Of a stretch of DNA of 64,000 nt, positions 47,563 through 59,448 are shown one piece after another. The notes beneath the pieces were generated by a model. The model was not told where the DNA came from and made no database searches. It worked only from the letters and a program-made list of their open reading frames with translations. Source of the stretch: Larus michahellis. Taxonomy: Eukaryota > Chordata > Aves > Charadriiformes > Laridae. Position 1 is the stretch's first letter. Each line of letters opens with the position of its first letter. Position numbers and translations under genes: made by a program. The DNA lies in the NCBI RefSeq assembly GCF_964199755.1, contig NC_133898.1:128028224-128092223 (forward strand). Reading direction: 5' to 3'.

Positions 47563-49843
47563 ATGAAGCTCTTCTCCTGCCTCATGGCTCTTCTCCTGTT
47601 CCTCCTCGAGGCTGTTCCAGGTAAGGGGCAAGACCCACACTGGGGTCTGCCTGTGTAGGAGGTACAATTAGCTTGTGCAGTGGTGCAGACTGTACTCCTC
47701 CATGCTCTTCAGCTCCTTTCATTAGAGCCGTTCCCTATTTCTCAGTTTAGAAGCAGAAGTGAAAAATGAACCTATGGTGACCAAATGCCAAACCAGAACC
47801 TCCCCACAGAAGCCACTACTAGGTGTTGGCTCTGTAGGACTCTTTGAAGTCTCTTTCTTCCACTTTGTGGGACTACTGGAAGATGGTACCATGGAAATCA
47901 TCTGCCTCTTCCTACCCCAGGATCATAAATTGTCTCCTTTGCATACAGCAAAAGAGCGGCAGAGGTGTTCCTTTGTATTACTCAAATTGAACTACGTCGG
48001 AGAAGTTTACTTAAGCTCTCTGAATATTCTGGTTCCTCTTCCTGAGCCCTTCTGCTGCACTGACTCATTCACTCATTGTGCTTTTAGCCTTGCTTTTCTT
48101 CACGCTTAATGAAACTCGCCACCTTGGAGTAAGTCTTTCAGAGAAAGAAGGAACTGGGCAAACCTCTTGTCCTTGTTAACTGGGGCAGATCCCAGCTTTT
48201 GATTTTCTTTTTAAGTCATAGACACATCTCAGGGTCTACGAGCACCATGCTGTCCCCTGCCTGACCAGACTGCAGCATTGCAGTCCCAGAACTTAGAAGC
48301 ATCTAAAGGCTGGCCAGCCCTAACTACTTCGACATATATGCCCAGGATATGTTCAGAAATTTGCCATCAACAATTACATTTTTAGTCTAGTTGTACAAAG
48401 ACCTTCCTTAGAGTCCTGTGAGGTTTCATGAGGTTTCTCAAAACTTTTGGAAATGCTGCCTTGGGCTTTGGGCGTATTTGTATCAGACCCCTAATTGGGA
48501 TTCATGGGGTTTCAGCAGGAAGAAGACCATGAGAAACAGACTGATCGTGCAGCACAGCTGGGAATCCCATTCTTCCTTGTAGGTCTCGGCTTGCCCAAAG
48601 ACACCTTACGTTGTGTTGGATACCATGGTTTCTGCTTCCATTCAAAATCCTGCCCAGAACCATTTGCCGCGTTTGGAACTTGCTCTCGGCGTCAGAAAAC
48701 CTGCTGCATAGGTATGTGTGGAAACACTATCCAGGCAGGCAACGTTTGGAGAGGAAGCAAAACACATTCTTACTCTCTTTGTCTCCAAATGGCCCAAACC
48801 ATCTCCTCCCACCTGCAAAGATGGAGCTGTCTGTTCCTCCATAACATCAGCGTGGAGCACAGGAACAGAATTGCCTTTTTGGCCTGGTCAAATATCACGT
48901 AGACCAACGTCCCATCTCCAACAGAACAGATGCCCAGGGAAATAAAATAAAAATTGTGGCCCACACGGAGTCCTCCTTGCTTGATATATCTGTTGGTGGA
49001 CTGCTGACCGCATCCACACTGCTATGTTTAATAGGTGCCAGATGACCTCTTCCCTGTTAATTGATCTAATCCATTCTGAACTTGCTTATTTTTGGAGTTC
49101 CTCAATAGTCAACATGTAAAATTGAGTCAATACATGCTTTATAGACAACTGTGTTAACCAGACCTAAGGTTCATCTGATCCACGTCCTACATCTGTCCAT
49201 GGCCAGAAGTGGATGTTTCTATACAGTTACTCTCTATGGGTAAAATTACTATTAATGAACACCACAAGCATATAATTACACTTCCTTATATATTCTCCTG
49301 GCTTTCATGAATTTGCAGCTCAGGACTTTTAGATTTAGGCACCTTTGTCTTTAAAAGTCCTTACTGGATTTTTCCACCTTACATTTGGAGTTCCTTCTGT
49401 TTGTTTTTTTCAAACCTTTTCCCTCATAATTTTATTCAGTACCACCTACTTCTGTACTGCCGATGAAATGGAGTCATTCTGTAACCACTTTCTTCATATC
49501 TTTACAATATCCATCCTTCGGTTGTTTCTTTTCCAAGTTGGTGGGTCACAAATTCCTCTTTTTACAGAAGTCCTCCGATGACACCCACAGTCCTTTTTTG
49601 TGTCTTTGCTTTTGGAGAGAAAGTAACCAGAACTTCATGACCCTTTCCATGTATGAGTTGGTTCGCATGGTGGTGTAATATTTTCTGTTTTGACTTAAAA
49701 TCCTTTTCATTGCAGACACGACATCAAACTTCCATACTTGTCAAGACGAGGGGGGTCATTGTGTACCTCCAGAAATCAAATGTCTGCAAGAACAAGTGGG
49801 ACTTTGCCCTCACAGAGAATGGAAGTGCTGCACAGAACTGTAA
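47563..49843 (+). CDS. AvBD11: Avian beta-defensin 11 (two-domain defensin)
   Basis: Secreted defensin with two tandem six-cysteine domains; in chicken it is an eggshell vitelline membrane antimicrobial protein. Exons: 47563-47620 (signal MKLFSCLMALLLFLLEAVP), 48583-48711 (domain 1) and 49716-49843 (domain 2, stop TAA 49841-49843). Introns are 962 and 1004 bp, all GT-AG, phase 1. Together they encode 104 residues, the length I recall for chicken AvBD11. Domain 1 includes LRCVGYHGFCFHSKSC, PEPFAAFGTC and QKTCC (spacings 6, 5, 9, 6, 0). Domain 2 includes DTTSNFHTCQDEGGHC, CLQEQVGLC and WKCC (6, 6, 7, 6, 0). All twelve cysteines are present and nothing is broken. Each domain has its own exon, consistent with origin by exon duplication. 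The second domain is unusually acidic. A TATA box lies upstream and poly-A signals downstream. Confidence 0.97.
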
Positions 49844-49978
49844 TTGCAGAAAAACACATAAATGCATGGACAAGAAAACAATTTTTCTTCCTAGTGTTGT
49901 ATAGAAGATGTCTGGTTTCATTAACATGTGAAGTGTATAATTAACTAGAGGTGAAATGTTTCTTTATATAACAAGGGC

Positions 49979-49995
49979 AATAAATACTAAATAAA
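49979..49995 (+). terminator. poly-A signals of AvBD11
   Basis: Two AATAAA hexamers (49979-49984 and 49990-49995), about 140 bp after the stop codon. Confidence 0.7.
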
Positions 49996-51132
49996 CAGGT
50001 CTAACAGTCATATATGTATGGAGAGAGGCAGAATGTCTCTCCATTACACCCACACACAGAAATCCACAGAAACTTTCCTGTAACAATCTTGGAATCCACA
50101 TTCCCTCGTAATCCAAATTACAGCTCCCTCCTTTTTCTGTCTTTCTTTCTCTCTTCGTTCCTTCCTTTCCTTCTTAATAGAAGGAAAGACAACGTGATAG
50201 AAAAAAGGGCTGTCCAACTAGCATGGTCAGGGCATGCCTACACTATTCAACTCCCATTCTCCAAAGCAGGATTCCAGTCAACTGCTCTTCCTTGCTTCCC
50301 AATTTCTACCAATATACTGTACCCACTTCAGCACAGGTGCCATGTACGGGAAGTCTTCATGCAAGATATTCTGGGCAAATCTACCTAAAACCGTCTGTTT
50401 AAAACTATTTTATGCAGTTTGGGCTTCCCTTTGTGGTAAGTTTGAGTTTATTAACTACAGAAGTTTCATTCAAAATGTAGGCAAAAAAAGTGTTTGCTTC
50501 TGAGCATCATCTCCATGTGCTCAGCAGCTCCCAGTCACGACAGCTGGCTTTCTGATTTCTCCAGTTGAAGGCTGAGTAGCTGGACATCTCGTAGATGAAC
50601 ATGAGGAGGGGTGGCATTCATCTCCTAGCATCTAAAAATGACCCTTGGAGCATAAGCGTTAGCACCTTCCTTGGATGGAAGGATTTCAAACCTTCCCCAT
50701 ACAGGACAGAAAGCCCCTTGAGGCAGCAAGCTTCCATCATCCTGTTTCTCAGCACCTGAAGTATCCTTTACTCTGGTCTGAACTAATGCAAATGGCTCAT
50801 TTGTGTCTCCACCACACACTCCAGAAAGGTCATTCTCTAAATCAGTGTGTTAACCATCATCCTAGTCATCCTAAGCTGCTCCTCTGGTCTACAGAGAGGA
50901 ACAGATCCACTGGCAATGTCATTACACTCATCCCTCACTGACCACAAAGTGAATCCATTCTTAATCAGCCAGCATTTGGACAGGTGAGATGACCTTGGTC
51001 TAACACTTTTTTCCTTCATTTTAAAGATGTGTAAAATTATATTGACCTTTGCCAACGGGAAAACTTTATTTCCATTGCAGCATCACCTCTCCATGTGACA
51101 GTCTAGGTAACCAACCAAGAGCTTAACACGAT
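49996..51132. other. intergenic between AvBD11 and AvBD12
   Basis: Contains a pyrimidine-rich tract near 50125-50175. No gene recognised. Confidence 0.4.
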
Positions 51133-51187
51133 TGGAACAAAATGATCTTTAAGGTCCCTTCCAACCCAAAACATTCTATGATTCTAT
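51133..51187 (+). mobile_element. CR1 LINE tail
   Basis: Only the last 55 bases: AATGATCTTTAAGGTCCCTT and ACATTCTATGATTCTATG. Confidence 0.85.
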
Positions 51188-51472
51188 GTCCTGCCCCTTC
51201 TATGCAAGCTCTTGTCCCATCATTCAGCCACAAAAGATGTCCGGATGTGCACCCTCTTTAGATTACAAAAGACCCTCCAAGCTCTCTTTGCAAGGCTGAC
51301 CTGAGCCACACTGTCATGCGCCACAGGGAAGAAAGCTCTTTAAGTTCCAGGGTTGTTTCACTTCCTTACATCCCTAGTGAATGGACCAGGATGTGAGGCA
51401 GCATGCGAAGGGTCCTGACCTACCACACACCTTCCAGTCTCAGAGACAGCAAGGAGCAGCAAGCAGTCCTAC

Positions 51473-51986
51473 CACATGTGTCCAGCTCTAGAACCCTCAG
51501 CACAAGAAGGACATGGACCTGTTGGAGCAGGGCCAGAGGAGGGCCACAAGGATGATCAGAGGGCTGGAGCCCCTCTGCTACGAAGACAGGATGAGAGAGT
51601 TGGGGTTGTTCAGCCTGGAGAAGAGAAGGCTCCGGGTAGACCTTATAGCAGCCTTCCAGTACCTGAAGGGGGCCTACAGGAAAGCTGGGGAGGGGCTGTT
51701 TGCAAGGGCATGTAGTGATGGGATGGGGGGCAATGGTTTTAAACTAGAGCAGGGAAGTTTTAGATTGGACATTAGGAAGAAGTTCTTTACAGTGAGGGTG
51801 GTGAGACACTGGCCCAGGTTGCCCAGAGAGGTGGTGGAGGCCCCATCCCTGGAGACATTCACGGCCAGGCCGAATGAGGCTCTGAGCAACCTGATCTAGT
51901 TGAAGATGTCCCTGCTCACTGCAGGGGGTTGGACTAGATGGCCTTTAAAGGTCCCTTCCAACCCAACACATTCTATGATTCTATGT
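51473..51986 (+). mobile_element. CR1 LINE fragment
   Basis: Opens in the reverse transcriptase C-terminus (MIRGLEPLCYEDRMRELGLF) with a 128-codon open frame, then the 3' end with CAACACATTCTATGATTCTA. Confidence 0.95.
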
Positions 51987-53620
51987 TCAAGAGAAAGTAC
52001 ATCTCACCCTCACAACAGGGAGATGAGGATACAGCACACAGTGACATGTGGGACAAGCCAAGCTTTGTCATCAGTTATAAGGCACGAAGAGGATGAGGAG
52101 AGGGGAGCAATGGTGCTTGGGAGGGGACTAGAGGGAAAAATCAAACCCGCACCCCTCTGTTGGAGTGGAAATGCGCTGAGAAAGCAACACATCAAAAAAA
52201 AAATAGCCTGGGCAGAGGAGGTGAAAAAATTCAGTCCTTTGCAAAACCTGAGCAGGCTCATCTAGAAATTATTATCAGAGTGCAGCAGGCTGCTGACTCT
52301 GTTGTTCCCCCAAGATCAGTATCTCTCTAGCACAAAATGGTCCACAGATTCAAGCCCTTTTGCCAGACCTGCTTTGCAGGTTTGCCCACCACATAGCCCA
52401 GAGGGGCAAGTCCAAACACTACAATGTGCAAACAGTTGTGTAAAGGTCCCAGACCGGCTCCTTGCTGTAGACCCAAGGAAACAATCCCACTCATAAGGGA
52501 CTTGCTCTCACTCCAAGTTAGTGGTTGGACCTATTTCTGGTCCAACAGGTGACCATGGAGTAATGGGGTAATAAGTGGATGAGGAAAATTAGGGGTTGTC
52601 CAGCACTTGACTGCCCTGGAACAGGACTGGTCAGTCTTTGAACAAGATTTTTTAACCCACCTGAGCCTAGAGAAAGAAAAAAAAATTGTCTTTTGCCCTT
52701 CTTGGGTTTAAGGCCAGACTCAGTTGCCCACAGCTGGGCATTGATGTTACTTGAGATGACTTAGGGTATCATGCCAGGTTTCCAGAGTGTCTTGTCTGCC
52801 ACTGTCACTCATGCAAAAATCCCCAATACCTAAGGGTACATAAATCAAGCTTTTCATGCCTTCTGATCCAGGACAGCAAACTTTGACTCTATCAAGTGCC
52901 TTTGATCTACATTTTCTTTGGGAGAAGGGAATTTTTAACCACGATCTTTCAACTATCCAGTCTAGGATGTATTCACAGAAGCAGTTATATTAGCACAGCT
53001 GAAGGGACAGCAAACAGCAGGACCAGGCAGGGGCAGCAGCCAGGCGAGGGTAGCTGGAACATCACAAGCTGATTTGACATCAAGAGCTGCATATCTATCA
53101 CATAATTCCCACCAAGTGGTGCATTGCTGAGCTTAACCGGCTACCTCCTCCACCAGTGCTGTGTGCTCATCACGCTCAGGAATGAAGCCTCCCAAATTCC
53201 TCGCAAGCCAAAGCTGGAATAGCCTCTTTGGCAGGAAAAAAAAATCACGCCCAGGTTTCAGCCGGAGAAAATATTTGCATGAGCTCAGATCGAAAATGAA
53301 TCACTCCTAGACTGCACCGTTCTCCTCCTTGCAGCTCCTTGGGAGTCTTTCCTTGCAGGTTGCCACCTTCCCACCCATCAGCTCCCTGGGGACTTTGGTG
53401 GCTGCAGGTGAAGGGCAGAGGATCTCCCCGAGGCTCTTTTTCCACCGACCTGCCTGCAACTGGCAATTTACCAGTCCAAAATGCCAACTCCTGGGGAGAG
53501 GCATCGGGGAAGAAGATAACCAGCGAATGTGAAGCCAGTCAACATTGCTTGGAGCCGCAGCGCTGGGTCAGAACGACACGGAGGGTTTCTCAGCAGCAAA
53601 TGTCACTCCCGAGACTGGAA
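51987..53620. other. intergenic, upstream of AvBD12
   Basis: No repeat or gene recognised. The right end should hold the AvBD12 promoter. Confidence 0.4.
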
Positions 53621-53628
53621 TATAATTA
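53621..53628 (+). promoter_or_regulatory. candidate TATA element of AvBD12
   Basis: TATAATTA, 121 bp before the ATG. It is weaker and further upstream than in AvBD9, 10, 11 and 13. Confidence 0.45.
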
Positions 53629-53741
53629 ACTCCTGCCTATTCCCTCCCTCTTCCCGGATGCCATCCAGCATGCCAGCTGCACGCAGAGGCTTCTGCAAAT
53701 TCTCACGCTGAGCCCTGTGACTTTCCAGCAGGACCAAAGCA

Positions 53742-55160
53742 ATGGGGATCCTTTGGTTCATTTTAATCCTCATCTCCCTCACCAGTCACGGTAAGAACAG
53801 GAAGGCCGAGGGTGGTAAACAGAGGTGTCTGAGCACAGGAGTAATCTTTCCTTACTGTGTAATCAAATCAAAATGTAACAGGTACTGAGGGGGAAAAGCG
53901 CCTTCAGGTTTCTGGATGAGATAGTGAGTGAGATACTTTGGCAAAATGCATGATTTAATCCCTTGGGGTAACGCAAAAATGAGCTGAGAAGAAGCTGTGA
54001 AAACAGGGCACCTCCTTGGCTTTCTAGGAGCAGACAGGTTGGAGAAGCCCTAGAGGAGATGTCCTGTGCTCTGGGAAAATATTTCTGCCTTTTCTCAGGC
54101 TGCAGCTGCCTCCTTGGTGGGGTGAGAACAACCGCTTTGACCTCCCGTGCACACTCGTTGCCAACGTCCTGAACAAACAAACCCGTGATAAAATGCTCCT
54201 TGAGTGAGGTTGGCTCTGCAACTTGTTTTTTTTTTAACAGATGTCCGAAGCTGTCCTTTGGGGCAGGGATCGCGGGTGTGCTCTTTGCAGCTGTGCACGC
54301 CCAGGCTCTGTGCACACTCACGGTGCTGGCTTGGCTGGCAGGGCACATGGTGCCAGAGGGGATTTTGGGCTGCATCCCCAGCAGCGTGGGCAGCAGGGCG
54401 AGGGGGGGATTCTGCCCCTCTGCTGCGCTCGGGGGAGACCCCCCTGCAGTGCTGCCTCCAGCGCTGGGGCCTCGGCACAGGAGAGACACGGAGCTGTTGG
54501 AGCGGGGCCAGAGGAGGCCCCGGAGATGCTGGGAGGGCTGGAGCCCCTCTGCTGGGAGGACAGGCTGAGAGAGCTGGGGGGGTTCAGCCTGGAGAGGAGA
54601 AGGCTCCGCGGAGACCTTCCAGCCCCTTTCAGTATCTGAAGGGGGCCTACAAGAAAGCTGGAGAGGGACTTTTTACAAGGACATGTAGTGATAGGATGAC
54701 AGGAATGGCTTCAAACTGGAAGATGGGGGATTTAGATTGGATGTCAGGAAGAAATTTTTCACTGTGAGGCTCATAAGACCCTGTCCCAGGTTGCCCAGAG
54801 AAGCTGTGGCTGCCCCATCCCTGGAGGGGTTCAAGGCCAGGTTGGACGGGGCTTGGAGCAACCTGGGCTGGTGGGAGGTGTCCCTGCCCAGGGCAGGGAG
54901 GTTGGAACTAGGTGATCTTTAAAGGTCCCTTCCAACCCAAACCATTCTGTGATTCTATGATTTTACCCACTCCGTGCATTTTACCCACCAACTTGTTGCT
55001 TCTTTGTACAGGAGACACTCATGGACCAGATAGCTGTAACCATGAAGGGGGCTTGTGCCGAATTGGAAACTGTGTTTCTGGTGAATATCTGGCCAGCTAC
55101 TGCTTTGAACCCATCATTCTCTGTTGCAAAAGCTTGTCACCCACCACCACAAAGAGCTGA
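53742..55160 (+). CDS. AvBD12: Avian beta-defensin 12
   Basis: Secreted beta-defensin of 65 residues, the length I recall for chicken AvBD12. Exon 1 is 53742-53790 (signal MGILWFILILISLTSH plus G, GTAAG donor, phase 1). Exon 2 is 55012-55160 after TTTGTACAG. It encodes GDTHGPDSCNHEGGLC, RIGNCVSGEYLASYC, FEPIILCCKSLSPTTTKS and a TGA stop at 55158. Cysteine spacings are 6, 4, 9, 6 and 0. The core THGPDSCNH, GNC, GEYLA, YCFEP and ILCCK motifs identify AvBD12. The mature peptide has five acidic and three basic residues, so it is net negative apart from histidines, unlike most defensins. The 1221-bp intron contains a CR1 in sense orientation, yet both splice sites are intact. A poly-A signal lies 300 bp downstream. 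The signal is shorter than that of AvBD9 and AvBD10. Confidence 0.97.
54338..54963 (+). mobile_element. CR1 LINE in the AvBD12 intron
   Basis: 0.6-kb CR1 in the gene's own sense, from about GGCACATGGTGCCAGAGG to ACCATTCTGTGATTCTATGA. Frame pieces such as ELGGFSLERRRLRGDL are visible. It makes up about half of the intron and ends 50 bp before the exon 2 acceptor. Confidence 0.93.
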
Positions 55161-55459
55161 AGATTTCCAAAGGAGGAACATGCAGCACGTGAAGAGCTGC
55201 AGGCTCCACTATGAAGGAATGGTCTGCTGTTGGGAAGGAGATGTTGTGCCTTTCTGTGACTTGCTCTCCTGGGAGAACATGGCTGTGGATTGACCAGTGG
55301 ACTTCTCAACATGTTGCTTTTTGCTTTCACTGTGACTTTCTAGGAAACACTGTGACAAGGAGAAACTGGGGCCACCCAGACTGTGCATTGCCCCTTTTGG
55401 CATCTGGTTGTTACCTGTCACGCACAGGTGAGAAATTGCTTTTCCCCTTGCCTGAAAGC

Positions 55460-55465
55460 AATAAA
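55460..55465 (+). terminator. poly-A signal of AvBD12
   Basis: AATAAA in GCAATAAACCTGAAG, 300 bp after the stop codon. Confidence 0.7.
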
Positions 55466-55989
55466 CCTGAAGTTTAACAGAACAGCAAGTGCCCGTCTGT
55501 GACTCCTGCTGATGCTCAGCAAAGCTGCTGGTGGTGGGATGCACTCTCTCCCACCGACCAGGAGTGAACATAGCTGCCCACACCTTCCCAGCAGAGCAGC
55601 GTGGCTCCGTCTCTTTACTTCCCTCCCCAGAGAAAGCAGCTGCAATGGGGGCAGCCTTTTTCCATCACTTTTGGTGCAAAAGCTACCCGGTTTGACATAA
55701 AGGCAAGTGTGGTCTGTGTTTCTCAGGCACCGCCCCCACATCTACTCTTCCCTTCTGGGCTGTGCCAGGTTCTTACAGGTTCTGGGAAGGGCTGGTCAGA
55801 GAAATAAGGCACAGAAAAGGAGTAGGGATTCCCCACATGTATACAGGCCCCTTTGCCCATGGGTTCACAGTAGGAATGTGCTGTCCATCAGCCACCGCCT
55901 AGACCAGAAAATGGAAAACCCAGCAAGGTCGTACCAGGTTCATCCCTCTTCCACAATGCAGCGAGACCAAGAAAAAGCCCAGTCTTATT
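55466..55989. other. intergenic, downstream of AvBD12
   Basis: No feature recognised. Confidence 0.4.
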
Positions 55990-56236
55990 ACAGAATCACA
56001 GAACGGTTTGGGTTGGAAGGGACCTTCAAGATCATCCAGTTCCAACCCCCTGCCCTGGGCAGGGACACCTCCCACCAGCCCTGGCTGCTCCAAGCCCCGT
56101 CCAACCTGGCCTTGAACCCCTCCAGGGATGGGGCAGCCACAGCTTCTCTGGGCAACCTGGGCCAGGGGCTCACCACCCTCACACCAAAGAATTTCTTCAC
56201 AATATCTCATCTCAATCTCCCCTCCTTCAGTTTGGG
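55990..56236 (-). mobile_element. CR1 LINE 3' fragment
   Basis: ACAGAATCACAGAACGGTTT, GGAAGGGACCTTCAAGATCA, then the minus-strand frame VRVVSPWPRLPREAVAAPSL. It is of the same subtype as the CR1 in the AvBD12 intron. Confidence 0.93.
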
Positions 56237-59200
56237 GAAGATTGCTTGTTTTAAACATGGTGGGGAATGGATCTGAAAGTTGTGTACCATTGCCCTTGAC
56301 AGGCTTCTCTCCTCATCCACAGACCACGTTTCTGGTGCTCCCCCTTTCCTCTGTAATCACCCAGCAATACTCCCAAAGCAATTATCCTGTTTGCACCTAA
56401 CAGCTTTCCACCTATGAGCTGCATCAGTCTAAATCCACTAGCTGTCCAGATCCGCTCTCAGCCCTTCTGTGTTTTTTCAGCATGAAATTTTGACACTCCC
56501 CTGCCTCTGTCAGTTAGCTCTCGGTCTCCCTTTCCAGGTAAAATATTTCTTTCTGGGTCAATCATTTATGTGAAAGCAAGAAAACAATGATGTAATGAGA
56601 GAGCTATGCCAATTAGCCGAGGCAGGGTGGTCGGAGCCAGGGAAAAGTCCTCCCTGGGAGATGAAATTCTTGTTGTGATGAATCAAACAGGAACATTCCC
56701 ATTGACCTCACCAGGGTCAGGACCCATCGCCAGAGGTCCAACAATTAATTCATCCATTCTCCATTCTCCCCTTAGCAGCCCAGCTATTCTCCTCGGGTCA
56801 TCATAACACAGTCCGGGACACCAACACACACAGGGAGACACCAGTGCTCCCCTGGAGATCCCCTGCACTTGGATGAGCCATCAGGAGAGCCGGATTACCC
56901 AGAGACGGCTGTCAGCTTGGGAACTGCTGCTGGAAACAGAGACGGGGCTGAATCCGGAGCCAAATTCTTTCCCAGATCCAGCCCGCCTCTCCGACGCATG
57001 CTGATGTATGAGTACAGCACAGGCAGGCTTTTTTCCAAATCAAACAGTTTATTTCTTGCATTTGTCCACAAAATTCATGATTTGTGCCTCTTATGTGGGG
57101 GACGCTCGGCCACCATGTTTATAGCCCGGTTTCCTAAGAAAACGGAACATATGGGCTCATGCAGCTCACCCTGTACATCTCCCTGCCAGCTGCTGGGCCT
57201 TCTGCCCCCTATACATTTTTGACCTGTTGGCCAGCCAAATTTCAACCTGGGAAGGTGGAAAAACTCAGGCAGTTTATAGGCAACATTGTCCCTCTGGCAG
57301 TAACGTAATACATGATGCTGCTGAAAGGCAAGGTCCCACTCTCCCTTGCTTGCTGATCTGGCTGGGAATAAGCCTAAAAATACCCCAAAACACAACCCAA
57401 CAAAAAAGGAAAGCACAAAATTCCATCATGATTTCTGCCTGATGAATAAGATGAACTGACTTCCCTTCTAGCTGCCTGGTCTGACACAGAGGGAGGAGAG
57501 AAAAAGCACCGAGGACATGGTGGAGAGTGGAGAACAGCACCCTCCAGTCCATGAACCCTTCACAACTGTTTCTTGACGTATTTTTTTGACCCATTAACTC
57601 GCCTGGAGCAGAGCACCCCGCCACCAGCACAGCTCTTGAGGAGCTGCTTAAACAGCAGTATGAGATACTTTGGTATAAGGGTGTGATGGGGAATACTGCT
57701 CAAATTAATCACCCCCAGGTTGGTGTACCCCATAACCCTCTGAAGAAGGTAGCACTAAACTCCTCTGGCTAAGTGACTGTGTCCATCCCCTCAGCACCGA
57801 GATGTTCACCTGTGTGTTTTCATTCACCATGAGACTTCACTCCTACAGGACTCAAACACCATTTTCCAGCCCTTTATATCCAAAAGACAAAAAGTACTCA
57901 CTGTTTGAGGCCCTCAGTAAAAGTTGCCCCCAGTGTGACCCTTTGCCAGAGGACTTCCACCCGTGACCAGCAGTCCTGCCCAACTGGGACTGTTTCCCAG
58001 AGTGCAGACCCACGTGTAGTAAGTGGAGTTCATCTGAATCCAACCTTTTACCTGCAGTATTCCATGGAGGACAAGAAGGGACAGTCGGGCAAGCTAAGGG
58101 GGAAACCAGAAGAGCAGAAGAAACGAGAAAGTGAAGTCTACCGTCCCTTAAGAGATGCAGGCTGGTGAGAATTTAAATCAGGCTAGTGGTCCACTCTGAA
58201 AAAACAGTAAGCTTTTGCCCTCATGGGAGAAGGCCATATGAGGAAAAAGATTTTTGTGGGAAAGGTTTAGTTGAGCCTGTAGCTCCAGCTACCTGTACCT
58301 GACAGAGCTCAGAAGGCTACAAAATAGGGGTTCTTCAGTATTACCCTAGCAGACCCATACCAGCTCCTAAGGGAGACCCAGAAACCATCCAGACACCTTG
58401 GGAGGTATATATGGGGACTCTGCAGCCATACGGACAGCCAGGGTAGAGCCCTACCCTCATGCCCAGTCTGTCATCCAGCACAAGCCTCATGAATAACTGG
58501 AGATATTAGTTCATTAAAGCATGGCATGAACATCCTCCTCGCTGGAATTTGTTTGCGGTTCCCAGGCAACAGGCCAGTGTTTGTTTGGCAGAGAGAGACA
58601 GACGGAGATGAGATCCTCTGCTTCCGCCCTAAAAATGTCATTGTAACAGAGCTGCGTAACCAGGAGCACAATGGTAGGCAGATAGGCTCCTGCTTGGGGA
58701 AGGTGGGATCTCATAGCCTTGTGCAAGCTCCTTAGATCCAGATTGTTCCTTACAGCCCCAGCCATCCCATGGAAACCAGCACAACCACCTGCATGCTGGG
58801 CTCTCCATTCACCCCCATGCAGGAGAAAGGGGGTCGTATTCAGCCCACTGACATGGCTGCTCCTCCACCTCCTGTGGAGTGAAAGACATCACCACCCTAC
58901 CACAGCCCAGCTCCGGGGACATGCTAGGAAGATAAAATGGGTCTAATTCAGAGGCTGTATCTACACAAGTAATCAAGTCACGTGAGGCTGAGGCTCAGAC
59001 ACTAGCAGATACCCAGATATCAGCAAATTAGCACTTTGCCAAACTGTTCCTTGGCACAGTTTGGAGGTGGGTATATGCCAGGGACAATCTGTAATAGACG
59101 TCTGGATGTGGCCATGTAGCTGGTGGGGAGAGCTTAGCTGTGCAGACACAAGGTATGCTGTGTCCATTTGATGTGGGTCAAAAAACAGCATTTTGAAAAA

Positions 59201-59319
59201 ATAAAAAAGAGGGAGAAAGGAGGAATTCGCAGATTCAGACCACATAAAACGAAGTCTTTTTCCACTAGGACAGCAAGTAATCTACAGCAGGCTTTGAGTC
59301 CAGGAGCATAATGAGTTTC
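56237..59319. other. intergenic, nothing recognised
   Basis: Three kilobases between AvBD12 and AvBD13. I searched both strands for double-cysteine exons and signal exons and found none. Confidence 0.4.
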
Positions 59320-59448
59320 ACGGGTGGAGTCTCCGGCCCTGGAGACTTTCAAAACCCACCTGCTCTGGGTGATCCTGCTTTGGCAGGGGGGTTGGACTAG
59401 ATGATCTCCAGAGATCCCTTCCAACCCCTACCATTCTGTGATTCTGTG
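59320..59448 (+). mobile_element. CR1 LINE 3' fragment
   Basis: GGTGGAGTCTCCGGCCCTGG, then GGTTGGACTAGATGATCTCC and ACCATTCTGTGATTCTGTG. Same subtype as 13415 and 40490. Confidence 0.92.

Noticed and set aside
53863-54489. 208-codon minus-strand frame in the AvBD12 intron
   Set aside because: It runs antisense through the intron and into the CR1. It has no signal or family likeness.
55021-55293. second cysteine-rich frame after AvBD12 (CRLHYEGMVCCWEG)
   Set aside because: It is a shifted frame through exon 2 and the 3' untranslated region. The cysteine spacing does not fit a defensin and no splice site supports it.
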